Shown: one piece after another, positions 18,701-26,849 of the stretch
Layout of the letters: every line of letters begins with the position of its first letter
How positions within the stretch are numbered: position 1 is the stretch's first letter
Origin: Trichomonas tenax
Lineage: Eukaryota; Parabasalia; Trichomonadida; Trichomonadidae
Length of the DNA stretch: 64,000 nucleotides
Direction of reading: 5' to 3'
Assembly (NCBI GenBank): GCA_023091735.1
Contig: JALKBU010000086.1
Span: 1-64,000 of the forward strand
The notes under the pieces: generated by a model
Databases searched by the model: none
What the model saw: only the letters and a program-made list of their open reading frames with translations
What the model was told of the DNA's origin: nothing
Translations under genes and position numbers: made by a program

Positions 18701-21264
18701 ATATCCAAGAACTCGAGAGAATGCAAAGATTCTTCAAGACGGAAACAAAGAACTCGAAGCAAAAGCTCAAAGCAATCCGCCAGAAACTTGCGAAGGCGAA
18801 GAAAGAACAAGAAGAAGCAATTCTTCTTGCAAAGCAGAAAGAAGAGCAGATCAAGAAAGAAAAGCAAGAAAAAGAGAAAGCTGCGCTTCTTGCAAAGCAG
18901 AGAGCAGAACAGCTTGAGAAAGAAAGTATCGAAAAGGAGAGAATTGAGAAAGAAAAACTTGAAAAAGAGAGAATTGAGAAAGAAAAACTCGAAAAAGAAA
19001 AGAAAGCTGCCAAAGCAAAGCCACATATTGTCTTTGACCTTTCCAACACTCAGTATGACACCAATTCTCTATCTTCAACTCAAGAACCTGAACAAAAACA
19101 ATTCTCAGTCGTTGATTATCCTCAATACGACGAAGATGTCAATAATGAAGAAACAAATCCAGCTGAAACCCAAAATGTTAAATCAGAAGAAACAAATGTC
19201 CAAGAAGAGATATCAAGCATCGATAATTGGGAAGATTGGCAAGGACAGAGTAATAACGAAGAAGAGGAAATGGTTGTGGTTAAAAAGAAAATTGTCAAAA
19301 AGCGTCGTCGCGCAAAGAAGAACGATATAACTTCTCCAGAGAATGTTAACGAAATTTCACAACAAGAAGAACTTAAACCTGAAGAATCTCAGCAATCAGT
19401 CATCAAATACTCAGAGAAGAATGATTTTGAAGTTCCACAAGAATCAATCGCATCTGAAGAGAAGACTGAATCAATTTCTCAGCTAGAATCAATCGAATCC
19501 TCAGATAAAAATATAACAGAATCAATTGAATCTGAAGAACCGCAAATGCAAGAAATTTTGTTACTTTCTGAAGAAGAAAAGAGTGAAATTGAAGAACGCG
19601 TTAAACATGATGTTGAGTTGGAGTTAAAGAAGAAAGCAGATTTGCAACAGAGAATTAAAGATGAATTTGTTGCAATGTATGATGAAGTTTCTAAGATCAA
19701 ACTTCCTAAATCAACAAAGTCCATTGCTGAAGTTAAGAAAGAAATCATTGCTGCTTTGAGCATCAGGCAGAATACCCCAATGTATTCATATCCTCTTCCA
19801 CCAATTGTTCCTGAATACTTCGATGACGAAGAAGCAGAAGACCTTCAAACTGTTGAAAATAAGTTCGAAGTTATCCCTCACAAGAGATTTGTCGATCAAG
19901 AACTGTTCGATGAAGCAGATGAAGAGATGCAATTCTACATTAACTATGAGTCATCAGAAATTGCTCGTGAAGTCAACTTAAAGCGCGCTCAGGATTGCGA
20001 CAAAGCTATGGAAAGAGTATTGTATCGCAGAGGAGAAAAGCCAACGAAATCATTTTACTTGCAGCTCGAAAATAAATATAAGAAACTCGATGATAAGCAG
20101 AAACCGATGATCAACCAAAATCTCGCGAAATTCGCGCAACAGAAACAAGAACGCGATCAGAGATTTAACGATAGTTACGAAAGAATTCGTATCTTTGCGG
20201 AGCAAAATGAGAAAAAGAGGAGAGAAAGTCAAATTAAGAAACTCGGTGTCAACATTGAACAAATCAGAATCGAAACAGAGCAGCAATTACAAGAACAGAA
20301 GAGAAGAAAGGAAGAAAAAGAAATACAAATCGCCGAACTCAAAAGGCAGCGCGAAGAGCAAAAGAAGAAGAGAGAATTAGAGAAAGAAGAGAAACGAAAA
20401 CAACTTCAGGAGAAGAAAAGACACGAAAAAGAACAAAAGAGACTTGAAGAAAGGGCAAGATTCCAATCAGCAAATCAAATTAATCTTCAAAATACATCAT
20501 CAGAAGTCCAAAGTGGAATTGAATCTGAGAAATTCAGTGAAGTCCAGAGTGGAATTGAATCTGACGTAATCATCGAAGAGCAAAAGAGAATCGAAACTCA
20601 AAAACTTATTGAAGAACAGAAACGTATTCAAGAACAAAAAAGAATCGAAGAACAGAAAAGAATTGAAGAACAAAAGAGAATCGAAGAGCAAAAGAGAATT
20701 GAAACTCAAAAACTTATTGAAGAACAGAAACGCATTCAAGAACAAAAAAGAATCGAAGAACAAAAGAGAATTGAAGAGCAAAGGAAACGCGAAGAAGAAG
20801 AACAAAAGAAGATACAAAGCCAGAAAGATCAAAATGAGAGAATTGCAAAGCTTCAAAACTTTTATGAGCTTGATAAACCTCTGGAAATCCCAGAAGACGA
20901 AATGGTTTATGTTGATACAAGTGAATCTATTTATTACATCAATTTGTATGATGAAAGATTAGTTTGCACAACGTGGCCAGAAAACTGCACTGTTTATGAA
21001 GATGTCAGAGAGTTATTCCCAGAAGTATTCGCAGATACATTCCCTGATGATAAATACCTCGTTCACAATGCTGATGTTTTCGTTAAGAAAGCACAATCGA
21101 AGAGAATCATCGAAGTTGGAATGTCGTCGACTCAAGGAATAAAGCCTCTGACTGATCTCCAAAAGCAAAGAATTCGGAATTCTTATGCAAAGCTGAAAGA
21201 TGACATTGAAAGTTCAAAAGAACTCCAAAAACATGATCAGAAGATCCTGCAGCAAAAGAAATAA
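15727..21264 (+). CDS. Giant charged coiled-coil protein (1,845 residues)
   Basis: An unbroken 5.5-kb frame. The start at 15727 is chosen because it follows an initiator; ATG 15679 would only add a hydrophobic 16-residue extension. The protein is dominated by E, K, Q and N. Two similar islands, VEVVKKKVVKKRRRK and VVVKKKIVKKRRRAKK, lie near residues 697 and 1180. Long single-helix coiled coils fill ~970-1110 and ~1480-1730, including a run of EEQKRI repeats. The tail from ~1720 looks folded (MVYVDTSESIYYINLYDERL, TWPENCTVYEDVRELFPEVF). There is no signal peptide or membrane helix. Such composition is common in cytoskeletal scaffold proteins, but the family is unknown to me. The overlapping minus-strand frames are by-products of the biased codons. 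Confidence 0.75.
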   Translation: MEFPNNGKNPESNNDPEKTVESPPKPVNKKSSLTKAKLKSQKPKIKLMPIIIKKTPKSTTQITNNTPLNDNEANLEKSDLNQRNPIVNDQQITYDRNDMKQEIPNQMNNAETEQIQNNIDSNTNEKQTNPIDSTEQQTENSTPKVKKPLIEVNDKTIITHPIEMREITIPSENKEQNNKGILNKLQEIPPEELEEDENIVPIEQLDKIIAKVSKSPPSLNMNQPENPFDEIISAFSEKFPDIIDFNYIDTVIDEVPPDLVDVLSDLDFEARMIPINQAFIQQVLKHKRDKSVLFPPDPDPETVERLFYRRKRELQRMESMRLRPRNDQIEHKINSLMKNLEIVVTDQRKIPSFNEEYSYSEDDYYYSDSYYYSQRSSKFDSYNENSKFGEQQNNNNFVQDISVQIQKLEANQENEQNIEQDVENNTPESEPISDNFMNDSDDDNKPRYKNKKSTTVLDTRALKQQQQIPRNTSIEITEDTLRDFFKQDITTKAPKPKKDSKKDVNQDQSKENDQEQQKETKNENQKPSDIQVIIKEIPVPGTNAMKKVKQIVKKVKVQKVIKINKNKLNASNNANKTEEPKAADKDARKQEVTNINEEKKEAPANEVKPANNEVKPENNAETKKVEANNESKPENNKTEQKQEETKNHAKKEQKSKEEKLTQKYPKPNPNPNYSGLDFMNDPNLQFDNDEGEVEVVKKKVVKKRRRKTPKTEENKENNDFVEIQENATEQIKVAENQANEQNYDENKADETQQSIANEQENLNYVQENINNDEQENFNNAQQENIYNEPDNFSNVPESSYNDQESFEVSTSNVQESSYIDQESVEISTSNVQESLASEQEISNVNEIETVEDDRIIENPNYASNIANADGKKSRKALKEFSTIVYSANSQSKWNEIEFKAFGNTDGVGSKVPKPMEPECSVEMLEFKPILNDNELPSWKDLISRKKYAEKLEKLRVKGKTYKFEPGPEPLYFYEAGVTEFVYPKRPRRNSMDIQELERMQRFFKTETKNSKQKLKAIRQKLAKAKKEQEEAILLAKQKEEQIKKEKQEKEKAALLAKQRAEQLEKESIEKERIEKEKLEKERIEKEKLEKEKKAAKAKPHIVFDLSNTQYDTNSLSSTQEPEQKQFSVVDYPQYDEDVNNEETNPAETQNVKSEETNVQEEISSIDNWEDWQGQSNNEEEEMVVVKKKIVKKRRRAKKNDITSPENVNEISQQEELKPEESQQSVIKYSEKNDFEVPQESIASEEKTESISQLESIESSDKNITESIESEEPQMQEILLLSEEEKSEIEERVKHDVELELKKKADLQQRIKDEFVAMYDEVSKIKLPKSTKSIAEVKKEIIAALSIRQNTPMYSYPLPPIVPEYFDDEEAEDLQTVENKFEVIPHKRFVDQELFDEADEEMQFYINYESSEIAREVNLKRAQDCDKAMERVLYRRGEKPTKSFYLQLENKYKKLDDKQKPMINQNLAKFAQQKQERDQRFNDSYERIRIFAEQNEKKRRESQIKKLGVNIEQIRIETEQQLQEQKRRKEEKEIQIAELKRQREEQKKKRELEKEEKRKQLQEKKRHEKEQKRLEERARFQSANQINLQNTSSEVQSGIESEKFSEVQSGIESDVIIEEQKRIETQKLIEEQKRIQEQKRIEEQKRIEEQKRIEEQKRIETQKLIEEQKRIQEQKRIEEQKRIEEQRKREEEEQKKIQSQKDQNERIAKLQNFYELDKPLEIPEDEMVYVDTSESIYYINLYDERLVCTTWPENCTVYEDVRELFPEVFADTFPDDKYLVHNADVFVKKAQSKRIIEVGMSSTQGIKPLTDLQKQRIRNSYAKLKDDIESSKELQKHDQKILQQKK
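20570..20800 (+). repeat. In-frame tandem repeat coding EEQKRI units
   Basis: About a dozen 18-bp units (six residues: EEQKRI, ETQKLI, QEQKRI). A larger block containing ETQKLIEEQKRIQEQKRIEE occurs twice, about 120 bp apart, so the array grew by block duplication as well as by single units. Confidence 0.8.
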
Positions 21265-22245
21265 TTTTTGTAATTTAACACTTTTGTATGTATAATAAAA
21301 GTTGTAATATTTTTATTTAACGCATTCATCTTTCCAAACATTTGACTTTCACAATACAACTCTAAGCCTGTTAGATATATGAATTAGAATGAAGCGAATC
21401 ATATTTAAGACAATGCTCTTTCATTGGAAAATTCTTTAAAAATTGAAGTTTAACGTTTGATTTAATGAAATATAACTTAATGAATATACGAAGAAAATCA
21501 TTTACATATGTGCCAATATTATAGTGAAAGGAATGGTTACAAAGCATAAATGTGAATGAGTTTTTCATCACTTAAAAATAATCTTTCAACAAGTTAAACA
21601 ACAAATACCTAATTAATTCCTGCTTAAACAAACAATACCTATTTATCAAATATAACTTAAATACTCTTTAATTTGTCACAACAAAGCTAATTTGTATTGA
21701 TTTTGAGTGGTAAATATTTTAAAATTTACATGTCAGAAATAATTTACGAATCATGTGAATATTTACATGTCAGATAATTTTTTCAAAATGAACAAGCATT
21801 AAATCCATCAATTGATGTATAATTGCCATCAATAATAATGATTGATTTTGATAGCAAAACGCTGATTTTTAAAGGATGATGAAATCAAAAACAAAATTAA
21901 CGAAAGATTTCATTAATGAACGAAGTGCAATGAATTATTTACATCTTCAACAATTTTGTAGTGATTTTTCTTGAATTTTAGCATAAACAATTTTTTCAGA
22001 CTTGTCAAACCGAAAAATAAACAGAAACAATTGATATCACTCGCAAAAGTTTGATTATTCATTGAAAAAATTGAATTTGATTTTTTCGTGTCATGTGATA
22101 AATATCATGTATACAATATAATTTTTCGATAAAATTTTTGAGGCTATTTTACATTTTTTTATTGTCATTCTATTTCTATTCAATATATTGTTATAAGCAT
22201 TTTTATTTTCAATTCATTGAAAGTCAAATTATTTAAAATGTTGTT
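21265..22245. other. Spacer with two copies of the TTTACATGTCA motif
   Basis: AT-rich, no gene seen. TTTACATGTCAGA occurs at 21725 and again at 21762, 37 bp apart. Nothing else is ordered. Confidence 0.5.
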
Positions 22246-22587
22246 TAATAACGCCAACTATATGTTGTGTATAATAATGAATCACTGAAAAGTGATGTGT
22301 TTACATGGCAAATGTATTTCATTTTGACATGTAAAATTAGTTAGCTAATTAGAATGTGTATTTATAAAGTTCAATTAAGCTTGTTATAGCATCGGCAAAT
22401 CTTATTATAGAGTCTAGCAAGCTTGCTAGAGTGCGTATCAAGCTTGCTATGGAGTCCATCAAGCTTAATAGAACACCCTTTGTTATAATGGCGGACTTTA
22501 CATGTCAAAAATATATTAAAACTGCCATGTAAACACATCACTTTTTCATGACTCTTTATTATACCCTGCATAATAACGCCAACTATA
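22246..22587. mobile_element. MITE-like element with 48-bp inverted ends and 17-bp direct repeats
   Basis: TAATAACGCCAACTATA is repeated exactly at 22246-22262 and 22571-22587. Between them lies a 308-bp insert whose ends, 22263-22310 and 22523-22570, are inverted repeats of 48 bp. Their inner ~24 bp are almost identical, with GTGATGTGTTTACATGGCA shared by both; the outer parts are more diverged. The element codes for nothing. A 17-bp target duplication is long for known DNA transposons, so the direct repeats may instead be older flanking sequence. The inverted ends and the interior carry four copies of the TTTAC[AG]TG[TAG]CA motif seen at gene starts. Confidence 0.65.
22377..22481. repeat. 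21-bp tandem repeat inside the MITE-like element
   Basis: Five units of exactly 21 bp start at 22377, 22398, 22419, 22440 and 22461, consensus AAGCTTGCTATAGAGTC.ATC. On the minus strand they read as heptads (SKLDGLH, SKLDTHS, SKLARLY), but the frame has no ATG. Confidence 0.8.
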
Positions 22588-22815
22588 CTCCAAATTTCCA
22601 AAAATTAGCCACTCAATTCAATTATTCATTAAAAAAGAGATGACAAGCAGGCGATGCATCACTCTCAGCAACAACAGTGGCAGAAGAAGCTCCGTCGAAA
22701 GCATTTCTGTTCCATGGGTTTTCCTAGAGAACAACAAATATTTTAAACATCGAAGATCACGAAACTTGTCTGCGAACATTTCACTGCCACCAAAGCAAAT
22801 GACATTCGGTACTGA
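22588..22815. other. Short spacer
   Basis: Between the MITE-like element and the 3' end of the BspA-like pseudogene. No feature seen. Confidence 0.4.
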
Positions 22816-23810
22816 TTATATGTTCTCAAATATGTTTGTTGCTTTCACGAAGCAAGAAATGGATTCGATATATTGGGTCATTTCTTGTGTGCTCAGCGGA
22901 TTTTTAAAAGGAAGAGTCAAGCAAAATGAGTCGCCTGTGTTTGTTTTATGTTTGTAGTTGGAAGGAACATTAATACATGACACGAATTTTGATACCGTTT
23001 CAATACTAGAATCAATACAATGAGGGAAATTATAATAAACACTGACTTTCTTATTTTTTGGAACTATTTTATTAAAAGTGTCGATATTAAAAATTGTTTT
23101 TGGATCTGCAACAAAAATATTTGTGATATTAGGACAGTCTTCAAATGAATTAGAATGAACAGAAGAAAGATTTAAAGGAAGAGTGATATTTGTTAAACTC
23201 TTACAACCAGCGAAAACTTGAGGACCAATACTTGTCAATGATAATGGGAGAATGATATTTGTTAAATTATAACAACTATAGAAAGCACGATTATCAATGC
23301 TTGTCAATGTTGATGGAAGAATGATATATTTGTTAAACTCTTACAATAAGTGAAAGCTTCAAATTGAATACTTGTTAATTTTGATGGATATTTGATATTT
23401 GTTAACTTTTCACAGCTAGAGAAAGCAGAATTACTAATGCTTGTCAATTCTGAAGGAAGAATGATATCCGTTAAATTAGAACAAACAGAGAAAGCTCTAT
23501 CTCAAATAGTTGTTAATTTTGATGGGAAATTGATATTTGTTAAACTATAGCAACCTTCGAAAGCATTATAACCAATAGTTGTCAGTTCTGATGGAAGAAT
23601 GATTCTTGTTAAGTTTGAACTATGATAGAAAGCATTTGCCAAGATTTCTGTGGTTAAATCTGAAATTTCAACAGTAATTAAATTTGGATACATTTTACTA
23701 ACATTGGAGGGGATTGTTCCGCAGTTGTTAATAGTCAAGTGAAATATTGCTGTATTCGTAGTTTGTTCTGATGGACATTCAGAAAGAATGAGTGTATCTG
23801 ATGACAATTG
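22816..23810 (-). pseudogene. BspA-like leucine-rich-repeat protein, inactivated
   Basis: The translation shows six or more LRR_5 (TpLRR) units of ~23 residues with the pattern AF..C.(S/N)LT.I.(L/Y)PS.LTSI. The family is surface-located or secreted and hugely expanded in trichomonads, with proposed roles in adhesion. The gene is dead: no ATG opens the frame at 23810, a TGA breaks a repeat near 23500 (TI-stop-DRAF), and a dinucleotide TA insertion near 23325 shifts the frame within a repeat. The last part (22816-23307) keeps LRRs and a Cys-containing tail with no membrane helix visible. Confidence 0.8.
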
Positions 23811-24775
23811 CTAAAAAATCAAAAAAAAATGTCAAGTTTACAGTAATTTGACAAATCTTATTGACATTTTCCTTGTAAAAGAGTAAATGTCTACAGCAAT
23901 AATAGATTCCATGTTATATAATAACTCTTTTTATGATTTCCTTACTTTAATCTTTAAAATCATTTTTTTATGATGTTAAAAATTTCTCATCAGGAAAATA
24001 CTTGGGAACACAAATCAGACAAATTAGTTAAAGTAGTTATTTATAGAGTTTTTTGCGAATATTGTTTGCCAATGTTTAAATTTAATTGAGACAAAGTTCA
24101 ATTCAGTTTTATATGAAATAATTAAAGATAAACTATTTGTCTGAAACCAAAATCATTTTAAGGCCAACTGCAGTGTAACAAAGTTCAGATTAAATTGATT
24201 TTTTGAGTAATAAAATAATATTAACAAAATAACTGAATTGCGAGTGGCCTTGAATAACCTGTTAATCTTGGAACAAATGCACTAATTATTTTAAATATGA
24301 TAATTTCATGAAAATTATATATTTTGATAAATTGTAGATGCTTCCAATACAAATCATACATTAATGAGCACATTCAATTGCCTATGAAGATTATATTAAT
24401 TTTTTTTAAAAAAAATAATGAAATTTTGATATAAAGAATAAGAGAAGAAAAAGATCGACAACATTCAATTGTGCTTTCCGATTTATACGCACACATTAAA
24501 TTGGTCATGAAATCGAAATAATATAAAGCTTTTTTTGCAAATCTAAAAAATAAAAATGCTTTCGGGTAGCGCAAAGACAGAGATATCCGTAACCAGTTCA
24601 CTTGTCCGAAAGCAAATAAAATGATCAAGTGAGGTGATTCCAAAGGTGAAGTGACTTTGACATAAAAAGGAAAAAAAGATTTGGAGAGCGGTGGAATAAA
24701 GGAGAGAAGGTATTGATGAAAAAAAGAGGAATTTTTGAAAAATCCTGAGGCGTATATTATTAAAGATTTAGTGAT
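23811..24775. other. Spacer with one strong hairpin
   Basis: AT-rich and without a gene. At 24557-24565 and 24606-24614 the 9-mers TGCTTTCGG and CCGAAAGCA pair perfectly around a 40-nt loop. The loop is GC-richer than the surroundings. No tRNA or known snRNA pattern fits it. Confidence 0.45.
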
Positions 24776-26038
24776 TTAAACTGCGCTAGCACCGAACATT
24801 GAGCTGGCACGGGCGATGGATGGACCGAACTCATCATACATAGCCTTGTTATGGCACTTGCTGTAAAATGCCTCACCAGTAGAAGCAAGCATAGCACCAC
24901 CGTACCAAACTGCGTACTGTTGACGCTTGTGCTCGACGATCTTGACATCGATTGTGGAAGCCTCAACCTTGCGTCCTGTGATCTTTGTCTGGAGAGCAGC
25001 GTTTTCTTCGAGACGGCTTGTGACAAGAGCCTGGACATCGACTTGGAGACGAGAAGCAAGGCCCTTGTAAGTTGTAGAACCACCGGAGAGGACGATATTA
25101 CCGTATAATTTCTTACGATCTGTGATTGGAGACATCTGAATGGCGCGATCAATAAGAACAGAAATTGGTGTTGTGTACTCATTGGAAACAAGTTCTGGTG
25201 AGAACCAAACTTCTGGAGCGAGGAAACGCTCGTAACCGACTTCGCATGTGTATGGCTTTCCGGACTTCGAAGAAATTCCTGTATATGTCTCGATGTACTT
25301 AGCACGGTTCTCATCGAACATCTTGAATGTGGCAGATGGATGCTTTGCGACACGGCAGTAGCGCTCCTTGATAGCACGGGCAGCCTCCATACGGTCTTCG
25401 GCTGGGACCTGTGGCTCACGATCCTTGAGGAAGTCAGCGATGAACTGTGTCATTTCGCGTCCAGCGACTGGAACGTGGACGATGGCGTTGGAAATTGGAT
25501 AACCCTCGACGACAGGGATAACGTGAGTAACACCATCACCTGAGTCGACGACGCATCCTGTCAATGTATGTGCAGCCTTGTTTGTCCATGAGGCAGCTAT
25601 GGCGAGCATAGCTTGCATACCGATGTAGAGGAATGGAACGTTGAAGGTCTCAAACATAACTTCAGCTGTGTATTCGCGGTTATCTGGTGAGTTAAGCGGT
25701 GGTTCTGTAAGAAGAACAGCGTGGTCCTCTGGTTCGCAGCGGAGGTATTTGAAAAGGCACTGCTCCCAGAACTGTTCCATCTTTGTCCAATCATCAACTT
25801 GGCCGTGTTTCATGATGTTTACTGGGTTGTAGGTTGGTGTCTTTCCGATACCCTCCTCGCCGATGTAAAAGTCGAGGTCCTCAGTACCGAGCATCTGTGC
25901 TGCTGTAACTTTCGAAAGATCCCTGCCTGCGTGGAGCGTGGGAATGATAAAATTAGGGCGAGAATTATTTGCGTAGCCCATCTTTGTATATCCTGTACCG
26001 ACATCGATAATAACTGGCGGTGTTGTTGGTGCGTGCAT
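24776..26038 (-). CDS. ARP3: Actin-related protein 3 (Arp2/3 complex)
   Basis: 420 residues, close to human ARP3 (418). It starts with the actin-fold phosphate loop VIIDVGTGYTKMGYANNSRP (7-26). It keeps the VVDSGDGVTHVIPVVEGY nucleotide-binding segment, the LSGGSTTYKGL loop and the AVWYGGAMLAST segment. It ends YDEFGPSIARASSMFG, resembling the ARP3 C-terminus (EEIGPSICRHN..FG) rather than actin. In the Arp2/3 complex it mimics the barbed end and nucleates branched actin, which fits an amoeboid, adherent cell. Codon use is strongly biased, suggesting high expression. A TCATTAT initiator on the minus strand (A+1 at 26051) gives a ~13-nt leader. Confidence 0.95.
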   Translation of the reverse strand: MHAPTTPPVIIDVGTGYTKMGYANNSRPNFIIPTLHAGRDLSKVTAAQMLGTEDLDFYIGEEGIGKTPTYNPVNIMKHGQVDDWTKMEQFWEQCLFKYLRCEPEDHAVLLTEPPLNSPDNREYTAEVMFETFNVPFLYIGMQAMLAIAASWTNKAAHTLTGCVVDSGDGVTHVIPVVEGYPISNAIVHVPVAGREMTQFIADFLKDREPQVPAEDRMEAARAIKERYCRVAKHPSATFKMFDENRAKYIETYTGISSKSGKPYTCEVGYERFLAPEVWFSPELVSNEYTTPISVLIDRAIQMSPITDRKKLYGNIVLSGGSTTYKGLASRLQVDVQALVTSRLEENAALQTKITGRKVEASTIDVKIVEHKRQQYAVWYGGAMLASTGEAFYSKCHNKAMYDEFGPSIARASSMFGASAV

Positions 26039-26046
26039 TTCGATCT

Positions 26047-26053
26047 ATAATGA
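26047..26053 (-). promoter_or_regulatory. Initiator of ARP3
   Basis: Minus-strand TCATTAT with A+1 at 26051, 13 nt before the ATG. Confidence 0.5.
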
Positions 26054-26849
26054 CCGGGGGTTTTTCTCAAATGGGAAAAACTGACACTCTATCACGGACA
26101 TTTGAGTGTTGGCTTCTCAGCGGTTGTCGATTATTGTAAAATCACCTCATTTTTTCTATTTTATCTATTTTTATTCTCCATCTATCTCCATCCACTTCTG
26201 TGGTCTTATATATAGAGTTTGGGACATTTGTTGCTTTTTTCGGACAAATTCGGGTTGTACATGAAAGCGTTGCCTGTGCACGTGGTGAATATGTTTAGTT
26301 CTCTATGTGATGTGTAATAAGCAAAGAGATCAAATTATTTTATTTTTTTGGATTGATTATTTGAGATCTCAAAGTTGATATCATTTTTAGTGGTTAGATG
26401 TAAAACTTATCTTTATGATATTTGATGCCCGCTGTGTATTGTGCATTTTATAAATGAATAATTTGTTCAAATTTATCAATAATTAAATATTCAAATTAGA
26501 GACCACTTAAATGTTTTGTGGCTGTGTTTCAAGGAATTAAGCTTGTCCGACATTTGAGTCTGGAATGGGAAGAATATTTAGCAATAATATGTAATGTAAG
26601 TCATAAAATAGCGCCTACACATTATCTGCAGTTTATGGAACTTGAGATTGGCCAATGAAATTTGGAATATTTGATTGAAAGATTATAATTTCCGGATTTA
26701 TCCAAAATGTATATTATAAACATATATATCTTCAGTAATTATTCATATTTAATCAATGTCATGAATATTATATTAAAATTGAATCAAAATTATAAAATAT
26801 TAGTAAAACAATAAATATATTTATAATTCAATACAAAAATAAAAATAGA
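26054..26849. other. Spacer, nothing recognised
   Basis: Contains the ARP3 upstream region. A short segment, ACATTTGAGT(G/C)T.GG, occurs near 26100 and again near 26551. No gene or RNA seen. Confidence 0.4.

Noticed and set aside
22816..23807. Two separate short LRR genes
   Set aside because: The sequence between them continues the same LRR repeats, broken by one stop and one dinucleotide insertion.
24557..24660. U6-like ACAGAGA word in the 24.6-kb hairpin loop
   Set aside because: The following U6 core (AGATTAGCATGG, AGC triad and internal stem) is absent.
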